Shown one piece after another: positions 33,482 through 40,544 of a stretch of 64,000 nucleotides of DNA. The stretch lies in assembly GCA_934309345.1 (NCBI GenBank), contig CAKRDD010000003.1, positions 1 to 64,000 of the forward strand, in the 5' to 3' direction. Each line of letters starts with the position of its first letter. Position 1 is the stretch's first letter. The translations under genes were made by a program, and so were the position numbers. The stretch comes from an uncultured Mediterraneibacter sp. (GTDB lineage: Bacteria > Bacillota > Clostridia > Lachnospirales > Lachnospiraceae). The notes below the pieces were generated by a model, which had not been told where the DNA came from, searched no databases, and saw nothing but the letters and a program-made list of their open reading frames with translations.

Positions 33482-34732
33482 ATGGAGACATACATGCAGA
33501 TGCTTGGAAGACTTGCAAAGAACGCATCCCGTGGGGCAGCAAAGCTTGGAACGAAGGCGAAGAACAGAGGGCTTCTTGCGGTTGCAAATGAACTTGTAGA
33601 AGAGAGTGAACTGATTTTACAGGAGAATGCAAAGGATATCGAAGCTGCGAAAGCGAAGGGCGTGAAACAGTCATTGATTGACCGACTGGCACTGACAGAA
33701 AAGAGAATCGAGGACATGGCAGAAGGTCTGCGCCAGATTGCAGGACTTGATGATCCGATTGGAGAAGTGCTTGGTATGAAGACAAGACCGAACGGACTTC
33801 GTATCGGAAAGAAACGTGTACCGCTTGGTGTTGTTGGAATCATCTACGAGTCCAGACCGAATGTGACAGCAGATGCATTTGGTCTTTGCTTCAAGACAGG
33901 AAATGCGGTGATCCTGCGCGGTGGAAGTGATGCAATCCATTCCAATCAGGCAATTACCCGTGCAATCAAGGAAGGACTCCGCAAAGAGAAGTTATCTCAG
34001 GATCTCATTCTCCTTGTAGAAGATACGAGCAGAGAAGTTGTAAATGAGATGATGAAGATGCATGGCTGGATCGACGTTCTGATTCCAAGAGGTGGAGCGG
34101 GACTCATCGCAAATGTAGTTGCGAACAGTACGGTTCCGGTAATCGAGACGGGAACAGGAAACTGTCATGTATATGTTGATGAGACGGCAGACATTAAGAT
34201 GGCAACTAGCATTATCGAAAATGCGAAGACACAGCGTCTTGGTGTGTGCAATGCATGTGAGTCACTTGTGATTCATTCCAAGATTGCAGAGGCAGCTCTG
34301 CCGAAGATTGTAACAAGACTGAAAGAACATGGAGTAGAGATACGTGGAGATGAGAGAGCACAGGCAATCAGTTCAGAGATCATCCCGGTAACAGAAGAAG
34401 ACTGGGGAACAGAGTACCTGGATGCAATTATTTCTGTAAAGATTGTTGATTCCATCGATGAGGCAATCACACATATCAATACATATAATACAGGACATTC
34501 CGAATCTATTATTACAAAGGATTACGACAACGCTTTGAGATTCCAGGATGAGATCGATGCGGCAGCAGTTTATGTAAATGCATCAACAAGATTTACAGAT
34601 GGATTCGAATTCGGATTCGGTGCAGAGATCGGAATCAGCACACAGAAGCTTCATGCAAGAGGCCCGATGGGACTCGAAGCACTGACAACAACAAAGTATA
34701 TTATCTTCGGAAACGGACAGATCAGGGGATAA
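33482..34732 (+). CDS. proA: Gamma-glutamyl phosphate reductase (glutamate-5-semialdehyde dehydrogenase)
   Basis: Second step of proline synthesis: reduces gamma-glutamyl phosphate to the semialdehyde with NADPH. The 416-residue length is normal. Signatures: RVPLGVVGIIYESRPNVT, AVILRGGSDAIHSN for cofactor binding, KTQRLGVCNACESLVIH with the catalytic Cys, and the C-terminal STRFTDGFEFGFGAEIGIST. AAGGAG is 8 bp before the start. It is not accompanied by proB, which must lie elsewhere. Expression may depend on the structured leader. Confidence 0.97.
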   Translation: METYMQMLGRLAKNASRGAAKLGTKAKNRGLLAVANELVEESELILQENAKDIEAAKAKGVKQSLIDRLALTEKRIEDMAEGLRQIAGLDDPIGEVLGMKTRPNGLRIGKKRVPLGVVGIIYESRPNVTADAFGLCFKTGNAVILRGGSDAIHSNQAITRAIKEGLRKEKLSQDLILLVEDTSREVVNEMMKMHGWIDVLIPRGGAGLIANVVANSTVPVIETGTGNCHVYVDETADIKMATSIIENAKTQRLGVCNACESLVIHSKIAEAALPKIVTRLKEHGVEIRGDERAQAISSEIIPVTEEDWGTEYLDAIISVKIVDSIDEAITHINTYNTGHSESIITKDYDNALRFQDEIDAAAVYVNASTRFTDGFEFGFGAEIGISTQKLHARGPMGLEALTTTKYIIFGNGQIRG

Positions 34733-34812
34733 TATAGAAATAATAGTTGTAGAAAGAAATATTTAAAGTTATCTTAATTGGTAAGTTTCATAATCCAAGT
34801 TAACTTATTATG

Positions 34813-34852
34813 CAGGGGCAGATTTGACTCGTATGAGTCTGATCTGCCCCTG
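34813..34852. other. Long perfect hairpin after proA
   Basis: CAGGGGCAGAT (34813-34823) pairs with ATCTGCCCCTG (34842-34852), with an inner GACTC/GAGTC stem. There is no clear T tract, so it could be a weak terminator, a transcript-stabilising structure or an extragenic repeat. The remaining gap from 34733 to 34977 holds nothing else I recognise. Confidence 0.65.
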
Positions 34853-34977
34853 AAACTCTTCTATAAAAAGCTGGTTACCAACTACATGACATCATAAGAT
34901 ATATGAGAGGATATGGAAAATGTGTTCAAAACTTCATAAAAGAAGTATAAACAATTCTAAAATAAGTGGTAAATGCA

Positions 34978-35006
34978 CTGACAAAAAGAAAATCATCTGA
35001 TAAAAT
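34978..35006 (+). promoter_or_regulatory. Promoter of the small 49-residue gene
   Basis: CTGACA (34978-34983), 17-bp spacer, TAAAAT (35001-35006). Transcription would begin near 35,013, giving a leader of about 90 bases. Confidence 0.55.
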
Positions 35007-35104
35007 ACAGCCATGTCAGAAAAGAATAATATGGCATGGGTATATATAGCAGAAATGCAGATCATTTACTGATGATAGGAGACCTGAACAGGAGGTAGAA
35101 CAGT

Positions 35105-35254
35105 ATGACAATGGAACAGTATTATAGATGGATCAATACAAAAGCAGGGAAGAAGATCAAAGATTTTATGAATTGTCTGATCCCGGGACTGATGCCAGAA
35201 CCAGTACCGGTCAGAGTGCCGGTTAGACAGGAAGATAGATATAATAGAAGATGA
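35105..35254 (+). CDS. Small proline/arginine-ended protein, unknown
   Basis: A 49-residue reading frame with AGGAGGTAGAACAGT directly before the ATG, its own upstream promoter and a strong terminator right after the stop. The product begins MTMEQYYRWINTKAGKKIK, has a hydrophobic-proline middle (CLIPGLMPEPVPVRVPV) and ends DRYNRR. I recognise no family. The well-formed expression signals make it likely to be translated despite the length. Confidence 0.6.
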   Translation: MTMEQYYRWINTKAGKKIKDFMNCLIPGLMPEPVPVRVPVRQEDRYNRR

Positions 35255-35260
35255 TGAAAT

Positions 35261-35306
35261 AAAAAGCTTTCGGGAGAAATGAAAAGATCCGAAAGCTTTT
35301 TATATT
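35261..35306 (+). terminator. Rho-independent terminator of the small gene
   Basis: AAAAAGCTTTCGG (35261-35273) pairs perfectly with CCGAAAGCTTTTT (35289-35301), with a T tract inside the stem end. Confidence 0.85.
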
Positions 35307-35340
35307 ACTACTTCATGTGACTATAAAACAGTGGTTATAG

Positions 35341-35389
35341 TGTTCCGAACGATTTTCCTGAGTTCGAGAAAATCGTTCGGAACATTTTT
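35341..35389. terminator. Strong second hairpin terminator
   Basis: A 16-bp perfect stem: TGTTCCGAACGATTTT (35341-35356) with AAAATCGTTCGGAACA (35369-35384), followed by TTTTT. It lies before the nuclease gene with no gene between it and the previous terminator, so it may belong to a lost gene or act as a strong insulator. Confidence 0.8.
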
Positions 35390-35478
35390 GTTACTGGTGA
35401 ATCCAAAAAGTACTTCCTATATTAGAAAAAATAGTGTATACTTAACAAGTACATATGTTCGAAAAAAGGGAGTGCGAT

Positions 35479-36501
35479 ATGAGCAAAAAGAAATTTAAAA
35501 CCATATTATGTGGATGCATAACGACCCTTTGTCTTCTTTTGACATCCTGCGGTTCACTGCAGATATCACAAGGAACAGGCAATCAGGACTCGGACCACAG
35601 GAATCAAACGACTACAGAAACAACATTCGCATCAACAGGGCAGATAGAATCCGTTGATACGCTGGGAGAAGTACCTGAGTATACAGGACAGCCATATGTG
35701 GAGATCAATGATAATGAACCGTCATTCACAGAAGAAGAGATGACGACAGATTCTTATGAAGAATACAGTCCGTTAGATGAACTGGGAAGATGCCAGACAG
35801 CGGAAGCCTGTGTTGGCGAAGATCTGATGCCGACACAGAAGAGAGAAAGCATCAGCAGTGTGAAGCCAACAGGCTGGGTGAATAAGGAATATGACGGAAT
35901 TGACGGTGGGTATCTGTATAACCGCTGTCATCTGATAGGATTCCAGCTGACAGGTGAGAATGCAAATGAACGCAACCTGATTACAGGGACCCGCTATATG
36001 AATGTAGATGGTATGCTTCCATTCGAGGATGAGGTGGCAGACTATGTTAAAGAAACGGATAATCATGTGATGTATCGTGTCACTCCAATCTATAGTGGTG
36101 ATGACCTGGTGGCTTCCGGAGTCCAGATGGAGGCGAAGTCTGTAGAAGATGATGGTGCAGGGGTGACATTTAACGTATACGTATATAATGTGCAGCCATA
36201 TATTGTGATCAATTATGAGACAGGAGAGAGTTATCAGACGGAAGAACTCGCAACACCGGAAGGTGAGTGGGCTCCAGGAACAGAAACTGAAGTGACTGAT
36301 AAAAATGTATCCAATTCATCGAAAACATCAGATTCAACAAAAAAAGAAACTTATATATTAAATAAGAACACAAAAAAGTTTCACAAATCAACTTGTTCTG
36401 GTGTGAAGGACATCAAAGCAGAGAACAAAGAAGAGTATACAGGAAGCAGGTCGGATCTGATTAAAAAAGGATATGAGCCTTGCGGCAGATGCAAGCCGTA
36501 A
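35479..36501 (+). CDS. Secreted lipoprotein DNA/RNA non-specific endonuclease with Ada-type zinc domain
   Basis: About 340 residues from ATG 35479. A basic N-terminus and hydrophobic segment end in the lipobox LLTSC, so it is exported and lipid-anchored. The middle (about 60-255) is a DNA-entry/NucA-like nuclease with YLYNRCHLIGFQLTGENANE RN-type motif: the His after NRC and the following Asn are catalytic and metal-binding in this family, where D/N-R-G-H is usual and a Cys replaces Gly here. The last 45 residues (YILNKNTKKFHKSTCSGV ... GYEPCGRCKP) match an Ada metal-binding module. It probably degrades external DNA for uptake or nutrition. Confidence 0.88.
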   Translation: MSKKKFKTILCGCITTLCLLLTSCGSLQISQGTGNQDSDHRNQTTTETTFASTGQIESVDTLGEVPEYTGQPYVEINDNEPSFTEEEMTTDSYEEYSPLDELGRCQTAEACVGEDLMPTQKRESISSVKPTGWVNKEYDGIDGGYLYNRCHLIGFQLTGENANERNLITGTRYMNVDGMLPFEDEVADYVKETDNHVMYRVTPIYSGDDLVASGVQMEAKSVEDDGAGVTFNVYVYNVQPYIVINYETGESYQTEELATPEGEWAPGTETEVTDKNVSNSSKTSDSTKKETYILNKNTKKFHKSTCSGVKDIKAENKEEYTGSRSDLIKKGYEPCGRCKP

Positions 36502-36532
36502 GAGGTATGAGAAGAGTTATGAGATTAGAAAT

Positions 36533-36565
36533 GGTTGCTGGTCGCACGAAGTGAGAACAGCAACC
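36533..36565. other. Hairpin between convergent nuclease and azlD genes
   Basis: GGTTGCTG (36533-36540) pairs with CAGCAACC (36558-36565), with an inner TCGCAC/GTGAGA stem. It lies between two converging genes and lacks a good T tract, so it may be a weak bidirectional terminator. Confidence 0.5.
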
Positions 36566-36613
36566 GCCAATATGTAAGTATATGTGGTCTCGCCCTTTTT
36601 GCTATTGGGATTA

Positions 36614-36946
36614 TTATAGAAAGTGCAATATCAACATATAGCAGATAGTTCCACCTGCAATGGATAGAAACATATTTTTCTTCCATAGATGAAGTACTGC
36701 GGTAACGAGAATGGAGATTCCTTCCGGGATTCCATGAGTTCCACGCAGTACTTCTACATTTTTCAGACAATAGATAACTAACATTCCGAAAACAGCAGAA
36801 GGAAGAAATTTACCAAGATACTGGATATATTCCGGTGTCTTTTTATTTTCTTTAAAAATAAGGAAAGGAAGATAGCGCGTTGCCATTGTTCCAAGTATGC
36901 ACATTCCGATTGTAATTATCTGTTGTGCCAAAGTCATGCTACTCAT
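36614..36946 (-). CDS. azlD: AzlD family branched-chain amino acid exporter small subunit
   Basis: A 110-residue membrane protein with three hydrophobic segments and the family opening IGMCILGTMATRYLPFLIF. AzlD partners AzlC to export branched-chain amino acids or analogues. Its start overlaps the end of azlC by 4 bp, so they are made together. Confidence 0.9.
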   Translation of the reverse strand: MSSMTLAQQIITIGMCILGTMATRYLPFLIFKENKKTPEYIQYLGKFLPSAVFGMLVIYCLKNVEVLRGTHGIPEGISILVTAVLHLWKKNMFLSIAGGTICYMLILHFL

Positions 36947-37659
36947 TTGATCTGGTTCTCCTTTTCCTTAAGTTTGTCGCATTGTTCCAGCCATTTTCGA
37001 AGTACTGTCAGTAGAAATACGATCAGTATCATTGTCGGAATCATAAAAGAATCCGCTCCAAAGAGAATCAGACATATAAGTGAAACGAGAAGTCCGATCA
37101 TAGAAGAGACATGGCTTTTTTCTTTCATCCACTGATCCAGAAAGATTACAACGAACATAGCTGTCATAACAAAACTGATTCCTGATGTGTCGAATTTAAG
37201 AAGAGAACCAATGATTCCACCGATCGTTGCGGAAGCAACCCAATAGAACTGGTTCAATAAAGTAACGAAAAAATAGAACCATCCGCGGTCTACATCTTCG
37301 GGAATTTCGGATGTATAATTGACAGAGAAGGTCTCATCACACATTCCGAAAATCAGATAATATTTCTTCCATCCAAGTCCTTTGAATTTATCTAACATGG
37401 AAAGTCCATAAAAAAGATGTCTGGCCTGGATCATCACAGCCATGATCAATACCTGAACAGGTGCAAATGGACTGAGCAGCATCTCAACACAGACAAATTC
37501 CAATGATCCGCCGAAAATCAACATACTCATGAAGAATGGGTAGATAAAAGAAAAACCAGATGCATTCATATATATTCCATAAGCCATTCCAAGAAAAATA
37601 AACCCGGTCATAATTGGGATTGTTCGAGGAAAGGCTGCCTTTAGTGCTTTACGTTTCAT
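36943..37659 (-). CDS. azlC: AzlC family branched-chain amino acid permease
   Basis: About 238 residues from the ATG at 37659 (product beginning MKRKALKAAFPRTIPIM), with AGGAGG 12 bp upstream; an earlier ATG would use the ribosome site. Around seven membrane helices are seen, with IMTGFIFLGMAYGIYMNASGFSF and the QARHLFYGLSML motif diagnostic of AzlC. With AzlD it forms an amino acid exporter. The two form a small - strand operon convergent with the nuclease gene. Confidence 0.92.
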   Translation of the reverse strand: MKRKALKAAFPRTIPIMTGFIFLGMAYGIYMNASGFSFIYPFFMSMLIFGGSLEFVCVEMLLSPFAPVQVLIMAVMIQARHLFYGLSMLDKFKGLGWKKYYLIFGMCDETFSVNYTSEIPEDVDRGWFYFFVTLLNQFYWVASATIGGIIGSLLKFDTSGISFVMTAMFVVIFLDQWMKEKSHVSSMIGLLVSLICLILFGADSFMIPTMILIVFLLTVLRKWLEQCDKLKEKENQIK

Positions 37660-37759
37660 AATTATTATAGTACCTCCTGACATAGTTCAGAATTATAGCA
37701 TGATAGGCTTGATTTATGTTAATGTCTTTCGGATTGTACAATTTTTTTTGAAAAAAGTG

Positions 37760-37788
37760 TTTACAAACCACATAAAACTATCTATAAT
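37760..37788 (+). promoter_or_regulatory. Promoter of rhaD
   Basis: TTTACA (37760-37765), 17-bp spacer, perfect TATAAT (37783-37788). The first operator-like repeat covers the spacer, as expected for a repressor site. Confidence 0.8.
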
Positions 37789-37842
37789 ACAAATAGAAAC
37801 CACAAGAAAACAATGAAATAAAAGAAATAAACCACATAAAAC
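37765..37842 (+). promoter_or_regulatory. Three operator-like direct repeats at 32-bp spacing
   Basis: AAACCACATAAAAC at 37765-37778 and 37829-37842, and a variant AAACCACAAGAAAAC at 37797-37811. The starts are exactly 32 bp apart, about three helical turns, so a regulator bound to each would sit on one DNA face. The first overlaps the promoter. DeoR-family regulators of sugar genes often bind such direct repeats; the regulator itself is not in this window. Confidence 0.65.
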
Positions 37843-37884
37843 AACAAAGTGGCGAATGAGTAAAAACAGGAGGAACAGAATAAT

Positions 37885-38718
37885 ATGAAGATCTTAGATG
37901 CGAAGTTTGTACAGGACTTTATTAAAATGGCAAATGACGGATTTCTTCAGGGATGGCATGAGAGAAATGGTGGTAACTTGAGTTATCGTCTGAAACCAGA
38001 TGAAGTTGAACTGATCAGACCACGTCTGAATGAATCAGGAGAATGGACAGAGATCGGAACAGAGGTTCCGGGACTTGCAGGAGAATTCTTCCTTGTAACA
38101 GGTAGTGGAAAGTATTTCAGAAATATTATCGTTGATCCTGAAGTGTGTCTTGCAATTATCGAGATTGATTATACAGGAACAAAATACAGAATCCGTTGGG
38201 GATTGGTAGAGGGAGGAAGACCGACAAGTGAGCTTCCGACTCATCTGATGAACCATGAAGTGAAGAAGAGAATCACAAACGGAAAGCATCGTGTAATCTA
38301 CCATGCACATACAACAAATACAATCGCACTGACATTCGTTCTTCCTTTGGATGACCAGGTATTTACAAGAGAACTTTGGGAGTCAGCAACAGAGTGTCCG
38401 GTTGTATTCCCAGATGGAGTTGGAGTTGTAGGCTGGATGGTTCCGGGCGGAAGAGCAATCGCAGAGAAGACAGCTGAACTGATGGAAAAATACGATGTCG
38501 CTATCTGGGCACATCATGGAATGTTCTGCTCAGGAGAAGACTTCGATCTTACATTCGGTCTTATGCATACAGTAGAGAAGTCTGCAGAGATCCTTGTGAA
38601 GATTCTCTCCATGACACCAAGAAAGATTCAGACAATCACACCGGAGAACTTCCGTGAACTGGCACATGACTTTAATGTAACACTTCCAGAAGAGTTCCTG
38701 TATGAGAAAAAGAAATAA
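37885..38718 (+). CDS. rhaD: Rhamnulose-1-phosphate aldolase
   Basis: Class II, zinc-dependent aldolase cleaving L-rhamnulose-1-phosphate to dihydroxyacetone phosphate and lactaldehyde. The 277 residues include GWHERNGGNLSYRL, the phosphate-binding LVTGSGKYF, GRPTSELPTHLMNHE and the zinc ligands HAHTTN and WAHHGMFCSG. It stands alone here; rhaA, rhaB and transporter genes must lie elsewhere. AGGAGG is 8 bp upstream. Regulation by a sugar-responsive repressor is suggested by the three phased repeats in the promoter. Confidence 0.95.
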   Translation: MKILDAKFVQDFIKMANDGFLQGWHERNGGNLSYRLKPDEVELIRPRLNESGEWTEIGTEVPGLAGEFFLVTGSGKYFRNIIVDPEVCLAIIEIDYTGTKYRIRWGLVEGGRPTSELPTHLMNHEVKKRITNGKHRVIYHAHTTNTIALTFVLPLDDQVFTRELWESATECPVVFPDGVGVVGWMVPGGRAIAEKTAELMEKYDVAIWAHHGMFCSGEDFDLTFGLMHTVEKSAEILVKILSMTPRKIQTITPENFRELAHDFNVTLPEEFLYEKKK

Positions 38719-38740
38719 TTAAATTTCTAAGAAAATAAAG

Positions 38741-38808
38741 AACGTATCAAATCGACGAGATTTCAATCATCACTGTTGAATTCCAAGTTGGTTTGATACG
38801 TTTTTTTA
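38741..38808 (+). terminator. Rho-independent terminator of rhaD
   Basis: AACGTATCAAA (38741-38751) pairs with TTTGATACGTT (38792-38802), followed by TTTTT; the loop of 40 bases holds a further weak stem. Confidence 0.82.
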
Positions 38809-38899
38809 TAACCATTCCTTAAAAGTGCGTGCTATAATAAAGCAGGTCGGAAATTCTATAGACGATCAGAAAAGCGAAAGGAATGGATAAAGTAAATCA

Positions 38900-40063
38900 A
38901 TGTTATATACAATCCCGGATTATTACCATGAATTTACCTGTGTTGCAGGAAAATGTGAGGACACTTGTTGTGCCGGATGGCAGATCGTCGCAGATGAAGC
39001 TGCATTAGAGAAATATAAAAATGAAACAGGTGCATTTGCAGAGCGCTTGGAAGAATCTGTCAACTGGAAAGAAGGAACATTCAAGCAGGATAAAGACAGA
39101 AGATGTGCTTTCCTGAACCAATCCAACCTCTGTGATATGTATACCGCACTGGGAGAAGAGAGCCTGTGCAGAACCTGTAAATTGTATCCAAGACATATCG
39201 AAGAATTTGAAGATGTGCGGGAAGTTACACTTTCTGTATCCTGTCCGGAAGTGGCACGAATTCTGATGAATAAAAAAGAACCGGTACATTTTCTTTCATA
39301 TGAAACAGACGAGGAAGAAGATTATGATGATTTTGATCCGTTTTTATATTCGAAACTGTTAGATGCAAGAGATGTGATGATCGATATTTTACAGGACAGA
39401 GAGAAAAAGCTGAATCTGCGGGCAGCTCTTATTCTGGCGATTGCGCGTGATCTGCAGGAATGTATTGACGAAGAAGATATATTTTCTATGGATGATGTAT
39501 TCGATTACTATCAGACAGAAGAAGGAATTCAAGAAGTCAAAACCAGTCTTGCAGAAGCGGATTATTATACATATAGTAGAAAGATGTTTCAAAATCAGTA
39601 TCAGATGGAACATTTGAGAGCGGATTGGAAGTCCTATCTCCAAGAAATGGAGAAATTATTATATGGAAATATAAATGAAAAAATAGACAAAAAACGGTAT
39701 GTTGAGATGATACAAGAATTTCATGTCTGGATGGCGAAAGAAATGCCGAAATATGAAATACAACATGAACAGCTCCTTGTATATTTCATCAGTACCTATT
39801 TTTGCGGTGCGGTATACGACGGAGAAGCGTTTGCGAAAGCGAAGATGGCTGTTGTCAGCACACTTTTGATCTATGAACTTCTGATGGCACAGTGGATAAA
39901 GAAGGGAAAAGTATTGGATATAAAAGATGTCATAGATACGGTGTATCGTTATTCAAGAGAACTGGAACATTCAGATTCGAACCTTAATTTAATGCAAGAA
40001 TTGCTGCAAGAAAGTGTTACCGTTCACACGATGTGTGACCAGCAACAAGAAAGTAACGAATAG
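38900..40063 (+). CDS. fliB: Flagellin lysine-N-methylase-like protein
   Basis: A 387-residue protein with C14-x4-C19-x3-CC and GW (FTCVAGKCEDTCCAGW), then DRRCAFLNQSNLCDMY and LCRTCKLYPR, together eight or more cysteines in the FliB pattern that probably bind an iron-sulphur cluster. FliB methylates lysines on flagellin in Salmonella, but close homologues are widespread in Clostridia without flagellar context, as here, so the real substrate is uncertain. Start at 38900 lies behind only a weak site (AAAGGAATGGATAAAG). Confidence 0.85.
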   Translation: MLYTIPDYYHEFTCVAGKCEDTCCAGWQIVADEAALEKYKNETGAFAERLEESVNWKEGTFKQDKDRRCAFLNQSNLCDMYTALGEESLCRTCKLYPRHIEEFEDVREVTLSVSCPEVARILMNKKEPVHFLSYETDEEEDYDDFDPFLYSKLLDARDVMIDILQDREKKLNLRAALILAIARDLQECIDEEDIFSMDDVFDYYQTEEGIQEVKTSLAEADYYTYSRKMFQNQYQMEHLRADWKSYLQEMEKLLYGNINEKIDKKRYVEMIQEFHVWMAKEMPKYEIQHEQLLVYFISTYFCGAVYDGEAFAKAKMAVVSTLLIYELLMAQWIKKGKVLDIKDVIDTVYRYSRELEHSDSNLNLMQELLQESVTVHTMCDQQQESNE

Positions 40064-40076
40064 AGGGGAGAAATTC

Positions 40077-40105
40077 TTGACAGTGTTTTTTTAACATGTT
40101 ATGCT
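40077..40105 (+). promoter_or_regulatory. Promoter of the structured RNA
   Basis: Perfect TTGACA (40077-40082), 17-bp spacer, TATGCT (40100-40105), with an overlapping alternative TATATT (40105-40110). It starts just after the fliB stop and directs the RNA, not a protein gene. Confidence 0.75.
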
Positions 40106-40111
40106 ATATTC

Positions 40112-40497
40112 GATTTTGAGAGACGAAGATGCAGAGTAACAGACAGAGTCTTTTCAAAGCAATTGTTTCGGACCACCCAGCGAGGTTAAGGCCATACGGA
40201 CAGCCGGGTCCACTGCCGATTATGGTAACTTTGGTTGCCTTATTGATTGAGTTAAAAGCTCTAATTTTATAAGTAGGTTTCTTTGATAGCCTTATGCGCC
40301 AGATGCGCAGACTTGTGAAACGGTCAATAAGAGTAGTAAAAGTATAATTGCTATATAGACTCTGACACGCATGATCCAGAAGTTTTATTTAAAAATCTAA
40401 GAGAAGATATTGCCTTTTCTGTTACAGCTGAGAATAAAACAGACGAATACATACCGAACGCAGGTTTGTGGCTTAGCGCCCCTATCTGCGTTTTTTC
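40112..40497 (+). ncRNA. Large structured non-coding RNA, candidate raiA-motif-type RNA
   Basis: A 386-base transcription unit with strong promoter, no convincing reading frame and a terminator. The core (40144-40364) has nested pairings: CAGAGTC (40144-40150) with GACTCTG (40358-40364), AGCAATT (40158-40164) with AATTGCT (40346-40352), GTTTC (40165-40169) with GAAAC (40317-40321), and GGACC (40170-40174) with GGTCC (40207-40211). TAAGGC (40187-40192) can pair with either of two later GCCTTA copies, and a TGCGC hairpin lies near 40,300. It is not RNase P, tmRNA, SRP RNA or a lysine/T-box element by motif. Size and complexity fit the raiA-motif RNA of Clostridia, but I recall this only in outline, so identity is open. 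Confidence 0.6.
40457..40497 (+). terminator. Terminator of the structured RNA
   Basis: AACGCAG (40457-40463) pairs with CTGCGTT (40486-40492), followed by TTTTCTG. It separates the RNA from speA, though some read-through could transcribe the polyamine operon. Confidence 0.82.
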
Positions 40498-40544
40498 TGT
40501 ATTAAGAAAGTGTTTTGACAAAGGAACCTGGAAAGAGAGGAAAT

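Noticed and set aside
40130..40520. RNase P RNA or tmRNA for the structured RNA
   Set aside because: No GAGGAAAGTCC or ACAGAAA blocks of RNase P, and no tag-peptide reading frame or tRNA-like ends of tmRNA.
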